Shown piece after piece: positions 35,199 through 46,605 of a stretch of DNA of 64,000 bases; the first letter of the stretch is position 1, and each line of letters opens with the position of its first letter. Location: assembly GCA_037953625.1 (NCBI GenBank), contig CM075649.1, positions 121,331,290 through 121,395,289 of the forward strand, written 5' to 3'. Made by a program: the position numbers and the translations under genes. The notes under the pieces are model-generated. The model was not told the origin of the DNA and searched no databases. It saw nothing but the letters and a program-made list of their open reading frames with translations. Origin of the DNA: Crotalaria pallida (lineage: Eukaryota > Streptophyta > Magnoliopsida > Fabales > Fabaceae).

Positions 35199-36862
35199 TG
35201 TTAGATCCAGTGAGAATGTTTTGATAATGACAAAGGTTTTGAACAAGCTACAAGTGTTTGTGATCAAGCTCAAGTATGAAGGAGTTCATCAATCAACAAC
35301 AAACAACAAATGATGAAGAGAGAGCAAGCTCATGAAGACTTAGTTTGTATTTAATTGTAATATCTTTAGTTTGAGACTTTTATTGTAATGAGTTTGTGTA
35401 GAGTCATTAGAGGGTAGTGAATCTCTATCAAGGTCATGATAATATCATATTTTGAGTATTCACTTAACCTAAAATCAATAAGTGGCTTAAAGGTTTGAAA
35501 CGAAAGGTTTAGTTTTGAGAAAACAAGTTTTTAATTGATTTGAACAGCGGTTAATCGATTAATGGATTAGGTTAATCGATTAACACACATGTTACAGTGG
35601 TTAATCGATTAAGCCATGTGTTAATCGATTAAGACCTGTAAACCTGGTTTTTAAAATACGTTTTTAACTTCTCAAAACTAGTTTTTAGTGCTCCTAACTT
35701 TTGGGTATTCTATATAAACCTTTTCCTAACATTTGTGAATTATTATTACAAACTTAGAACATTTTCATATCAATTTTACAAAGATCAAATCCACACTATT
35801 CTCTCTCACTTTCATAGATCAAAGCTTTCACTTTTACATTCTTTGATCAAGAATCTTTGAATCTCTTATGTTGATATTTTCATAGCTATTGAAAGAGATT
35901 CATAGGATTGTCATTGTGTTTTCATTGAGTTGTAATCATTGCAAAGGAGGCAAACATTCTACAACACAAGGAAGCTTTGGTGGTTGTTCATCAAGCAAAA
36001 GAAGATTTGGAAGTCTTGCTGTGATAACAAGCAATTGGAAGTCTTGGTGTGAGGTATCATCAAGAAAGTGGAAGTCTTGTTGTGGGGATATCAACAAGCA
36101 AGGGAACAGGTTAGATTAGATTCAATAGGGTTGCAAGACAAGAGTGTGGTATCTCTTGGAGGCTATCAAGAAATGAGTCTTGAGAGGCATTTGCTTGTAA
36201 TTTGAGAACTCTAATTCCTCATAGTGAAGAATATCTCTTGGTTGAAGAGGGGACTGGATGTAGCTTTCAAGCGGATGAAAGTGAACCAGGATAAATCTCT
36301 GTGCAGTATCTCTATTCTCTTAACTCTTTACATTCAAGTCATTTCATATGTTCTTGGTTGAAAACCTAGAAAAGATTGATTTTCATAATTGATTGAATTG
36401 AATCTTAATTGTGAAAATTGATTTGGGGAAAATCATTTTCATAACCTAGGTAATCAATAAGAATATTGGTGTTAATCAATTCCGCTTAATCTCTGATCTT
36501 ACGTGTTAATTGATTGATTTTCGTATTCAATTGAAAAGTGATTTTTCAGTTTTGACAGTGATTAATCGATTAACTGAAGTTGTTAATCGATTAACCAAAA
36601 TCAAGCTTTCGTAAATAATCGATTAACCTGTTTGATTAATCGATTAACTAAGTGTTTTTTAAAGGGTTAATCAATTAGCAACTTGTCTTAATCGATTAAG
36701 AGCTCAAATTTTTGTAAAAATCATTTGTTTTAATTGTTTCGATTTGTTTCTTTCGAAAATCTTTCAAGGTTTCTCTAACACCTATTCAACCCCCCCCCCC
36801 CCTCTTCTAGGTGTTCTCCTAGTGTCTCCTAGTTATTTCACCCACCGATTTTAGTTCTTACA
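35199..36862 (+). repeat. 5' LTR of gag-only copy 2
   Basis: 1664 bp, starting tgttagatcc and ending gttcttaca. ttaatcgattaa-type palindromes occur four times at about 35550-35632 and five times at about 36550-36702, plus one decayed ttaatcaattag. The TATA box candidate is at 35711-35718. Confidence 0.93.
35711..35718 (+). promoter_or_regulatory. Candidate TATA box of gag-only copy 2, 5' LTR
   Basis: tatataaa lies about 80 bp after the first palindrome cluster and is preserved at 40009-40016 in the 3' LTR. Confidence 0.6.
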
Positions 36863-36864
36863 AT

Positions 36865-36876
36865 TGGTATCAGAGC
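36865..36876 (+). other. Primer-binding site of gag-only copy 2
   Basis: tggtatcagagc two bases after the LTR. The junction reads acaattggtatcag. Confidence 0.92.
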
Positions 36877-36932
36877 TCGGTCGAAAGACACGAGCATAGA
36901 GCTTTTTCGTAAAGATCCTTGAGGAAACTACA

Positions 36933-38723
36933 ATGGGTTCTACGAATCCCTTTGGTGGTGAAGGTGCTTCAATTAGCCTCCCTCCTATGTTTGGTGGAGA
37001 GGGTTATGCTTATTGGAAAGTTAGAATGAGAATTTTTATAGAAGCCATAGACATGAACATTTGGGAAGCCATTGAGAATGGTCCTCATATTCCCTCAAAA
37101 CAAGTAGAAGGTGTATCTCAACTTACCCCCAAAGATAAGTGGACCGATGATGATAAAAAGAAAATTCAATATGATTTAAAAGCTAAGAATATCATCACCT
37201 CTGCTCTATCTTATGATGAGTTCTTTAGAGTCTCCCAATGTCATAATGCCAAACAAATGTGGGACACCTTGCAAGTCACACATGAAGGCACTAGTGAAGT
37301 TAGGCGTGCTAGATTAAATTCTTTGATGCATGAATATGAATTGTTTCGTATGTTGCCTAATGAATCTATATGTATTATGCAAAAACGTTTTACACATATT
37401 ATTAATCATCTCATTGCTCTTGGAAAAACTTTCATGAATTGTGAACTTGTTAACAAAGTTTTAAGATGTCTAAGTAGGGAATGGCAACCTAAGGTTACCG
37501 CAATTGTTGAATCAAAGGACTTGGACACCATGGACTTAGCTACACTTTTCGGAAAGCTTCAAGAACATGAAATGGAGCTTGGACGTTTGCATATGCATGA
37601 AGAGTCGCATAAGTACAAGGAAAGAAAAGGAATTGCTCTTAAAGCCAAAAGTTCATATAAAAAGGAAGAGAGTTCCGATAATAATGATAATGAAGATTCC
37701 GATTCGGACATTGATGAAGAAGAGATGAAACTTCTACTAAGAAATTTTAGCAAGCTTCTAAGGATAAAAGGAAGGTTGAACAAAGACAAAAGTAAAGAGA
37801 ATAATTCCCCACACTACAAGACCAAGACAACAAAAGAAGGAGTAGTTTGCCATGAATGTGGAAAACCCGGTCATCTCAAGTATTCGTGCTCTAAGTATCT
37901 CAAGAAGAAGGAGAAAGAGAAGAAAAATGCAAAACACAAAAGGGCATACATAGTTTGGAATATTTATGATGAAGAAGACAAGAAAAGCACAACTAGTAGT
38001 TCTTCGGATGATGAAGAAGCCGCTTGTCTCAACTTGATAGCTCTAGTAGATGAAGAGGAAAGTTCAAATGATGAATCAAGTGAACAAAGCGACCAAAGCG
38101 ATGTAAGTGAAACTAAATCCGGAATTTCTTCCAAATATGAAATTTTATATAATGCTTATGAAGAAATGCATGAACATCTTAAGAAACTAGCTTTGAAAAA
38201 CATTGAAAGGAAGAAGCTCATTTTGAAACATCAACAAGAGATTTTAGAACTTCAAAAACAAGTTGATGAGCTTAATCTTCAAAATGAAACTCTTGATCTC
38301 ATTTATGCTAGTTCTTCTTGTGATTGTGCTAGTTGATTGAATATTGTGGTTGATTGTGAGAATTGCAAGTTGCTTAAAGATGAAAATGCTATTTTGAAAA
38401 ATAAGCTTGCAAGTTTCACAAGTGGTGATATTAAATTGGGCACATTGTTAAATTTGCAAAGAGAAAATTCAAACAAGTTTGGTTTGGGTTATACTAATGC
38501 CAAGAGTAAATCTCATAGAAATGTTGTTGATTTTTCTAAAGTTGATTTTTCAAATGCACCAACATGTTTCTATTGTGGTACTCATGGACATACTTCAAAT
38601 GTGTGTTATATTAAAGTGCATGGTATACCTAAAGGAAATTTTGTTTGGGTTAAGAAGGGTGAGAGTCCATTAACTAACAAAAATGGATCCAAAACTATTT
38701 GGATACCAAAAAGCAAAGCATGA
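36933..38723 (+). pseudogene. gag: Gag of gag-only copy 2, one premature stop
   Basis: About 596 codons in a single frame, interrupted only by TGA at 38334-38336, where copy 1 has AGA. The order is DUF4219-like start (MGSTNPFGGEGAS, MFGGEGYAYWK), UBN2-type core (KQMWDTLQVTHEGTSEVR), basic linker, first CCHC knuckle CHECGKPGHLKYSC, acidic serine tracts, coiled-coil-like segment, and second knuckle CFYCGTHGHTSNVC. The stop falls after the first knuckle, so a shorter Gag of 467 residues with core and one knuckle could still be made. The shared frame with few lesions suggests Gag was functional when the lineage spread without its own pol. Confidence 0.92.
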
Positions 38724-38807
38724 TTGTTTTGTAGGTGTGATTGAAGAGCAAAAGGCTTACAAGTGTTATTCACTATTTGCTTCTTCAAATCTCAAGTGAA
38801 ACTCCTA

Positions 38808-39247
38808 CATTTTGGTACAATTGATATTGTTGGATATTCACAATTGGTATCAAGGGAATTTCTTACAAGAGATTGCAAGTATTCACAATTGGACTTACAT
38901 TTGGTATATTCTAATCTTGCTATTAGTCTTTGACAATTGATATTACTTCTACAAAATTCTTAATTGGTATCATTGTGTGATTATTATATGTTTATCATGC
39001 TATTGTAGTTATTGTGATATTTCTTTACAATTGATATCTTTCTTTGTTAAGTGATATTATGACTTTTTAGTTACAATTGGTCTTATATTTCATTGTCACA
39101 TTTCTTGCCAATTGGTATCACATTTCAAAGTATGTTTCATTAGTTTTACATTTGGTATCATTGATTAGTTGGTATCAATGTTGTGAAGAAATGAATGTTA
39201 TAATTTCTCTATTTTGGCTTAGCATTTTATATTTCATTTGGTATATA
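38808..39247 (+). repeat. Array of TTGGTAT words after gag, copy 2
   Basis: About eight copies of attggtat or tttggtat, often followed by ca, for example near 38849, 38960, 39107 and 39236. The position and orientation correspond to the array in copy 1, but the copies are more diverged. Confidence 0.7.
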
Positions 39248-39488
39248 TTACTTTTTGATAATGCCAAAAGGGGGAGAAGAGGTTGTTTTGTTGTTTTTAT
39301 ATAGGTTGATCAAAGTTGTTGGAGATAGGGGGAGAATCGAGCTTATCTCAATTGGATTTCAAATGTCAAAAGCATTTATTGAGGGGGAGCAAAAGTCTCA
39401 CCAAGTGATCAAATGGTTCAGGAATTAACAACTTCAAACAAATTCACAAATTCAAAAACGTGTTTGTCATTTTCAAAAAGGGGGAGAT

Positions 39489-41152
39489 TGTTAGATCCAG
39501 TGAGAATGTTTTGATAATGACAAAGGTTTTGAACAAGCTACAAGTGTTTGTGATCAAGTTCAAGTATGAAGGAGTTCATCAATCAACAACAAACAACAAA
39601 TGATGAAGAGAGAGCAAGCTCATGAAGACTTAGTTTGTATTTAATTGTAATATCTTTAGTTTGAGTCTTTTATTGTAATGAGTTTGGGTAGAGTCATTAG
39701 AGGGTAGTGAATCTCTATCAAGGTCATGATAATATCATATTTTGAGTATTCACTTAACCTAAAATCAATAAGTGGCTTAAAGGTTTGAAAGGAAAGGTTT
39801 AGTTTTGAGAAAACAAGTTTTTAATTGATTTGAACAGTGGTTAATCGATTAACACACATGTTACAGTGGTTAATCGATTAACACACATGTTACAGTGGTT
39901 AATCGATTAAGCCATGTGTTAATCGATTAAGACCTGTTAAACTGGTTTTTAAAATACGTTTTTAACTTCTCAAAACTAGTTTTTAGTGCTCCTAACTTTT
40001 GGGTATTCTATATAAACCTTTTCCTAACATTTGTGAATTATTATTACAAACTTAGAACATTTTCATATCAATTTTACAAAGATCAAAGTCACACTATTCT
40101 CTCTCACTTTCATAGATCAAAGCTTTCACTTTTACATTCTTTGATCAAGAATCTTTGAATCTCTTATGTTGATATTTTCATAGCTATTGAAAGAGATTCA
40201 TAGGATTGTCATTGTGTTTTCATTGAGTTGTAATCATTGCAAAGGAGGCAAACATTCTACAACACAAGGAAGCTTTGGTGGTTGTTCATCAAGCAAAAGA
40301 AGATTTGGAAGTCTTGTTGTGATAACAAGCAATTGGAAGTCTTGGTGTGAGGTATCATCAAGTGGAAGTCTTGTTGTGGGGATATCAACAAGCAAGGGAA
40401 GAGGTTAGATTAGATTCAATAGGGTTGCAAGACAAGAGTGTGGTATCTCTTGGAGGCTATCAAGAAGTGAGTCTTGAGAGGCATTTGCTTGTAATTTGAG
40501 AACTCTAATTCCTCATAGTGAAGAATATCTCTTGGTTGAAGAGGGGACTGGATGTAGCTTTCAAGCGGATGAAAGTGAACCAGGATAAATCTCTGTGCAG
40601 TATCTCTATTCTCTTAACTCTTTACATTCAAGTCATTTCATATGTTCTTGGTTGAAAACCTAGAAAAGATTGATTTTCATAATTGATTGAATTGAATCTT
40701 AATTGTGCAAATTGATTTGGGGAAAATCATTTTCATAACCTAGGTAATCAATAAGAATATTGGTGTTAATCAATTCCGCTTAATCTCTGATCTTACGTGT
40801 TAATTGATTGATTTTCGTATTCAATTGAAAAGTGATTTTTCAGTTTTGACAGTGATTAATCGATTAACTGAAGTTGTTAATCGATTAACCAAAATCAAGC
40901 TTTCATAAATAATCGATTAACCTGTTTTATTAATCGATTAACTAAGTGTTTTTTAAAGGGTTAATCAATTAGCAACTTGTCTTAATCGATTAAGAGCTCA
41001 ATTTTTTGTAGAAATCATTTGTTTTAATTGTTTCGATTTGTTTCTTTCGAAAATCTTTCAAGGTTTCTCTAACACCTATTCAACCCCCCCCCCCTTCTAG
41101 GTGTTCTCCTAGTGTCTCCTAGTTATTTCACCCAGCGATTGTAGTTCTTACA
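39489..41152 (+). repeat. 3' LTR of gag-only copy 2
   Basis: 1664 bp, the same net length as the 5' LTR. It differs by scattered substitutions and a rearranged palindrome cluster at 39838-39932, where ggttaatcgattaacacacatgttacagt units are reshuffled. The second cluster is at about 40855-40995 and the TATA candidate at 40009-40016. Confidence 0.93.
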
Positions 41153-42109
41153 GAAACAAATATAAATAACATATCATTAGCACACAAACATCACACACAA
41201 CAAGGTGGTCTTTGTTCTCTTCGTATAAGTGGCCACACAAGGCAAACAATTGCCACTATACTACTGACTCAGAGCCACTGAGTTCCGATCTTTGAGCTGA
41301 TACGAAACGTCTTAATACAACACCTACTACCACGGTGTCTTAGGAAAGCTACTCTCTCACCTGAGATCCAGCGATTAAATGCGTGCAGTCTTCTTTGACC
41401 TTGGTTGCTGCCACTGCCTTAATCTATTGTCTGTAACGTCCCTCGAATTAAAACACATTTTCATTATTAACTTGTTTCAAGAAAACTTTTCTTAGTTCTT
41501 TACACACTTAAGAACCATTTTGAAAACATCAAATAAAACAATTTAAATCCCTTAGTTAGGTTGCTGGTCCGTCTTGGACAGCACCATAACCTCATTCAAA
41601 AACACCGAAAAATTCACCGGTTTCAATCCGGGTTTTTCTAAAATCAATGACCACTTAAAAACCAACTTTGAGTCTCATGAACTTAATTTTAGAAATCAAA
41701 AACAACTTTAAAATACACTTGGACAGCAAGGAAATGTTTCGCAAAATCGATTTAATAAAATCCAAAAACATCGTAAAAACTCGTTTTGTTTCAAATACTT
41801 TTTAATTCAATATTAACACTTTAAAAACTCAAGTTTTTGGTCATAAGACAAATCTTAAACACAATCTTACATACTCAAATAGATCAAACCAAATTAGATT
41901 CAAAACGATTACACACACGACCAACCATACACTTTGATCAAACAAAACAAACAAACAATTATTCAATTACAAATCAACACTTAATTCAATTATTTCACAC
42001 ATAATCATTTTCAAAAACAATTCATTTTTATAAAACAAAATCATTTAAACACACTTAGACTCACAAACCGAATACTCACACATAAATTCATTTAAACACA
42101 AAACTTATT

Positions 42110-42386
42110 GAGTAATATGTCAGATTAGTCCCTGACTTTGTAAGCATAGGTCAAGTTAGTCCCTGACTTTATCGAAATAGCAATTTAGTCCTTGAGATAG
42201 GAGAACGTCGATCAAGTTAGTCCCTGCCGTCATTATCGCAGGGATGTATTTGCTTTAAAATGGGATAAAGATAGGGATGTATGTGAATTAAAATGAAATC
42301 TCAGGGACTAAATTGCTATTTTGATAAAGTCAGGGACTAACTTGACCGATGCTTACAAAGTCGATGACTAATCTGACATATTACTC
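42110..42386. mobile_element. 277-bp MITE with long terminal inverted repeats
   Basis: Begins gagtaatatgtcagattag and ends with its inverted complement (ctaatctgacatattactc). It is flanked by an 11-bp direct repeat caaaacttatt at 42099-42109 and 42387-42397. The left LARD LTR near 23330 has the empty site with one copy. Inner words such as agtccctgactt recur in inverted order. A duplication of 9-11 bp points to a Mutator-type (MULE) element rather than Stowaway or Tourist. It has no coding capacity. Confidence 0.88.
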
Positions 42387-44634
42387 CAAAACTTATTCCT
42401 AATCAATTATTTTACAAAATACATGCATTATTCCTATGTGACTTCATGGAAAAAGAATTCTAACCTAATCAACATGCATAGACCGAAACTCTCATAAATT
42501 AAAGCAAGATTTATTCATCATAAAACACATCAAATCATGCAATTATTTTCTTCTTTTTAACAAAAACCGTGAGCTACAACTTAGAAAATTTATCAAACTT
42601 AAATTTATCTAATCAAGAATCATGCAAGAACATAGAGCACATATCAATTTTTCACAAAATAAAAAGGATGGATAAGAATTTAAGCATGACCGAATACAAC
42701 ATGCATAAAATTAGCACTTAGATTAAATCATACTCTTAATCATAAATCATTTTAAAACTTACTTCCCTAATTTCTTCCAAAAACCGAGGCATACACAAAG
42801 GAACACATAGTCTTTTCACTTAAAATTCACATACATGAATCAAGTCCTATGCTTTTCTAGCAAAACATGCAAGAATCATAGATCAACACAACATTCTCAA
42901 TTTATTTCTCAAAGAAACATAAAAATAACTTTTCAAGATTCAATATCAACATGCATGCACTTAAATCATGTAGATCAAGTCATGAGGTTAAACATACGAA
43001 CACAAATCAAAGACAAAATCATTTTAAATGAAAAAGGACTCAAAACCGAGACACGTATTGGGAAAATAAGAAAGCTTTTGTTCAAAAACCATTTAAAAAA
43101 CTCAAACAAAATCAAGATCAAAACAAAAATCAAGGATCAAAACATAAATCAAAGCTTTTCATAAGTCTAAACCAAAAATTACACATACAAGGTTCAAGAT
43201 CAACATCATAAACCAACATGCAAGACCAAAAATCAAAAATAAGTTTAAATCAAACATTGATTCACCAAATAAACACATAAACATCTCATGATCCACGGTT
43301 TTAAACATCAAAATCAAACATGCAAGAAGATCCACTTCAAGTTCACAAAGATTATAAACAAAACTTTAGATCTAAGAGAAAAACATCAAGATTTATCATA
43401 AACAACACCAACCGAATCATCAAACATAATCTACACATATTACAAATTAAATTGAGTCTTTAAAAGTCCATAGTTAAGAAAGATCAACACATAAAGTGCA
43501 TAAAAAGGAACATGCAAGAGAAGAAAAGAAAAATTACAAGATTACAAACAAAACTAATTCTAATTCTTCTAGGATCTTCGGTTTATACCAAGGAAAAAAG
43601 GGTCTTCTAGCACTTGATCTTCAAAAGGGCTCCTAAGTTTGGCTTGATCTCTCCTCCTTCTTCCTCTCCTAACTCACGGCCTCCTCTTCTTTCTCTATTT
43701 CTATTTTCTTAGTCCAAGAGTTTGAGAAGCTCTTTAGACTTGTGTTTGATTTGGTGTATGGGACGGAAGAGTGAAATGAGAATGGGTGAAGAATGAATGA
43801 AATGAAGTTAAGGGCCAAGGTTTATATAAGCAATTCGGGCTTCCCATTTTGCCTTCATGAAATTCGGTCATGAGCTTTGGAGGGAGGGGTAAATTCGGCT
43901 CTCTATAAAATTGCATGGGTGGAGGTTAACATTGCTTAAGGGGACATGTAGGGAACATTAAAGCTTAGGGGTCATTCTAGGTTTTAAGACTTTTTGGCTC
44001 TCCTTAGGGTTTCTACTATTTGGTTAGGGTTTGGTTAGGATTTAGTTACTTGGTCTCCACTTAAGGAAATTCTAGGCTTTCCTCACACACACATACACAC
44101 GGCACACACATATATTCACACATACACACACTCACTTACACGCCTAGCACACACATTCATACATATATATACATACTCATATACACATGCATCACACTAG
44201 CACATACATTCATGCATATGTCACCATGTTCATTTACTAATTAAATTCTAAGCATACATGCATGTAAAAACCGTACATACATCTTCATGCACACATAGAC
44301 AAATAAATCATTCATGCATATTAATCACAATAACACCCAAAAATATCAAGCACATATATTTTTATAAATTAAATCACCTTTTCATAAAATAGTTTCTTGT
44401 TGAAAAATTTACTATTTCCTTAAAAAGAATCTTAAACACATAAGCATTTCCAAAAATTTAACTTTGAAAATCATAACATTATTTCATGAAAAATCATTTC
44501 TTTAAAATCACTCAACACTTTGAAAACGTGAATTATGACATTTATTTAAGAAAATACTCTTTCCAAAAATACTTTACTCAAAAATAATTCTTTTTAGAGA
44601 TTAAAACAGGATGAGGATTTTGAGGGGTGTTACA

Positions 44635-44639
44635 GCTGC
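44635..44639. repeat. Target-site duplication of the LARD, right copy
   Basis: gctgc, identical to 19752-19756. Confidence 0.93.
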
Positions 44640-46605
44640 TCAAACCATCTCCGATTTTTGTCGTGATTCTGGCTTAAAGGTCAATTTGGAGAAATCCAGG
44701 GCTATGGCTTCTGCTAATGTTCCTAGGGCTAAATGTCAGAAATTCCATGGTATTTCCTCTATTTCTTTCAGTGCTAATATAGGTAAATATCTTGGATTTC
44801 CTATGCTGGTTGGTAAAATTAAAAAACAAGATTTTCTTTTTATCATTGAGAAACTTCAACTTAGGCTTGCTGGTTGGAAAAGCTTGCTCCTTAATAGGGC
44901 AGGCAAACTGACTTTAGTTCGTTCTGTCATGACTGCTATTCCCATTTACCCGATGCATCTTTTCTGGATTCCTTCGGCTATTTGTCAATCTATTGACTTG
45001 CTGTCCCGGTCTTTTCTCTGGAGAAATAACTCCTCTAATAACAGGATTTTCTCTCTTGTTAAATGGGACAAGGTTACTTGTTCAAAAAAGGCTGGAGGCC
45101 TGGGTATTAGACAGGCTAGAATGACTAATGTTGCTCTGTTGGGTAAACTTATCTGGGCGTTATTACATGATCACTCTAAACTTTGGGTTCAATTACTCCA
45201 TCACAAGTATTTAGGTTCTTTTAATGTCCTCCAAGCTCCTTTACGTAATGGAGTTTCTCACCTTTGGAAGGCTATTTATAAAGCTATGCAGGTTCTTAAG
45301 ACAGGTTTCCGTATCCGTATTGGTGAGGGTAATGTCTCCTTTTGGTTCGATAAATGGGTTGATATTGGCCCCCTCTGCAATTTTGTGCCTTTTGTTGATA
45401 TCCAGGATACCTAGTTATCGGTTACTAAAGTCTTTGATAATGGTTGGCACTTCAATAGGCTAGCTACCTTGGTTCCTGCGTGGTTAAAAGATGTTATCGG
45501 GCTGATTCCTGTCTTGAAAAACCACTCTGTGCAAGATTCTGTGATCTGGGCAGCATCTGAGAAAGGTATTTATTCTGCTTCGGCTGGTTATTTGTGGTTG
45601 TCTTGTGGTTCTAATGTTGTGACAGGTAGTGAGTCTTGGTTGTGGATTTGGAAACTCCAATCTTTGGAGAAAATCCGTTTCTTGGTTTGGCTTTGTTGTC
45701 ATCTTGCTCTTCCTACAAATGAAATGAGATTTCGAAGACATTTATCTCTCTCTGCTGCCTGTCCCCTTTGCTCTTGTCCTTTGGAAAATCAGAGTCATTG
45801 CTTACGGGAATGTTCGATGGCTAAGCGGGTTTGGGAGTTTTATGGTTTCACCTCCAGTGTTGATTTCTTCTCCTTGGACTTTGATTCTTGGCTTAAATCC
45901 TATGCTACTGGTATTAGGAGCACTACCTTTCTCATAGTGTTATGGTGGATTTGGCGTTTTAGAAATCAAGTTGTTCATGACCCTTCTCCTTGGTCCTTTT
46001 ATGACGTTATTTGTAACATTAATTGGATGGCCTCTGATGTCATGGCTTTGGTTCAACCCAATGGTCACTCGGGACAGCCCCTCTCTCCCTTGCGCCTTGT
46101 TTCTTGGTGTCCGGATCTTAATGCTGAGTTCGTTTTAAATGTTGATGGTTCTTTTCTAGGCAATCTCGGTCCTTTTGGCTTTGGGGGTGTTATCCGGGAT
46201 GTTCATGGAAATTGGGTGTGTGCCTTTTCTGGTTTCTTTGGTCACACTTCTATTCTATAGGTGGAACTTTTAGCTTTGCTTCAAGGTATCCGGCTGGCTC
46301 TTGATAGAGGTATCTGCAGTCTCCAGTGTCAGACTGACTCCCTATAAGTTCTAAGACTGATCCAGACTGATTTTCATCCCTTTCATGTCCATGTGTGCTA
46401 TATCCAGGAGATAAAGGACCTGTTGTTGAATTTCAGATATGCCTCTCTGGTTCATACTTTGAGAGAAGGAAACTCTTGCGCTGATTGGTTTGCAAAGTAT
46501 GGTGCTTCCAATTTAGACCCCTTGAAAAGTTGGGATTCTCCTCCAGCTGGTTCCCTGCCCTTGCTTCTTGCTGACAGGATGGGAATTGCTTTTGATAGGC
46601 GTTAG
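44640..46605 (+). pseudogene. LINE ORF2, second part (RT thumb, zinc-binding region, RNase H)
   Basis: Continues the RT read at 19209-19756. Seen in order: SDFCRDSGLKVNLEKS and KYLGFPML of the RT C-terminal region; GWKSLLLNRAGKLTLVRSV; the zf-RVT region with CPLCSCPLENQSHCLREC; and a plant LINE-type RNase H starting LNVDGSF with its catalytic Asp, ending with EGNSCADWFAKYG. One reading frame throughout, with three stops: TAG 45412-45414, TAG 46258-46260 and TAA 46345-46347, each explainable by CAG or CAA changing to TAG or TAA. No frameshift was seen. The true end is TAG at 46603-46605. Not functional. Confidence 0.88.

Larger units (their letters stand above)
35199..41152 (+). mobile_element. 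Gag-only copia-type LTR retrotransposon (copy 2)
   Basis: 5954 bp with LTRs at 35199-36862 and 39489-41152, primer-binding site 36865-36876, and the same four polypurine tracts as copy 1. The 5-bp target duplication gaaac is perfect (35194-35198 and 41153-41157), and the empty site gaaac is present in the left LARD LTR near 22381. The interior (2626 bp) carries gag with one in-frame stop and no pol. The layout matches copy 1 although the LTR sequences differ, so both belong to one non-autonomous lineage. Confidence 0.94.
19757..44634 (-). mobile_element. LARD-type LTR retrotransposon with 5.8-kb LTRs and a 1.2-kb non-coding interior
   Basis: On the minus strand the 5' LTR is 44634-26798 (now holding two copia elements and a MITE), the interior is 26797-25586, and the 3' LTR is 25585-19757. 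Both LTRs start TGTAACACCCCTC and end GTTACA on the minus strand. The primer-binding site is at 26782-26793, the polypurine tract next to 25586, and the 5-bp target duplication gctgc is on both sides. The original length was about 12.9 kb, about 90 percent of it LTR. The interior has no gag or pol, which fits large retrotransposon derivatives (LARDs), probably of Ty3/gypsy descent judging from the LTR ends. LTRs differ by roughly 1-2 percent by eye. It interrupts LINE RT. Confidence 0.9.
26798..44634 (-). repeat. 5' LTR of the LARD (right copy), interrupted by three insertions
   Basis: LTR sequence at 26798-27185, 32946-35198 and 41153-44634. Taking out the gag-only elements, the MITE and their target duplications leaves about 5825 bp, against 5829 bp in the left LTR. 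The candidate TATA box on the minus strand is at 43821-43829. Confidence 0.9.
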
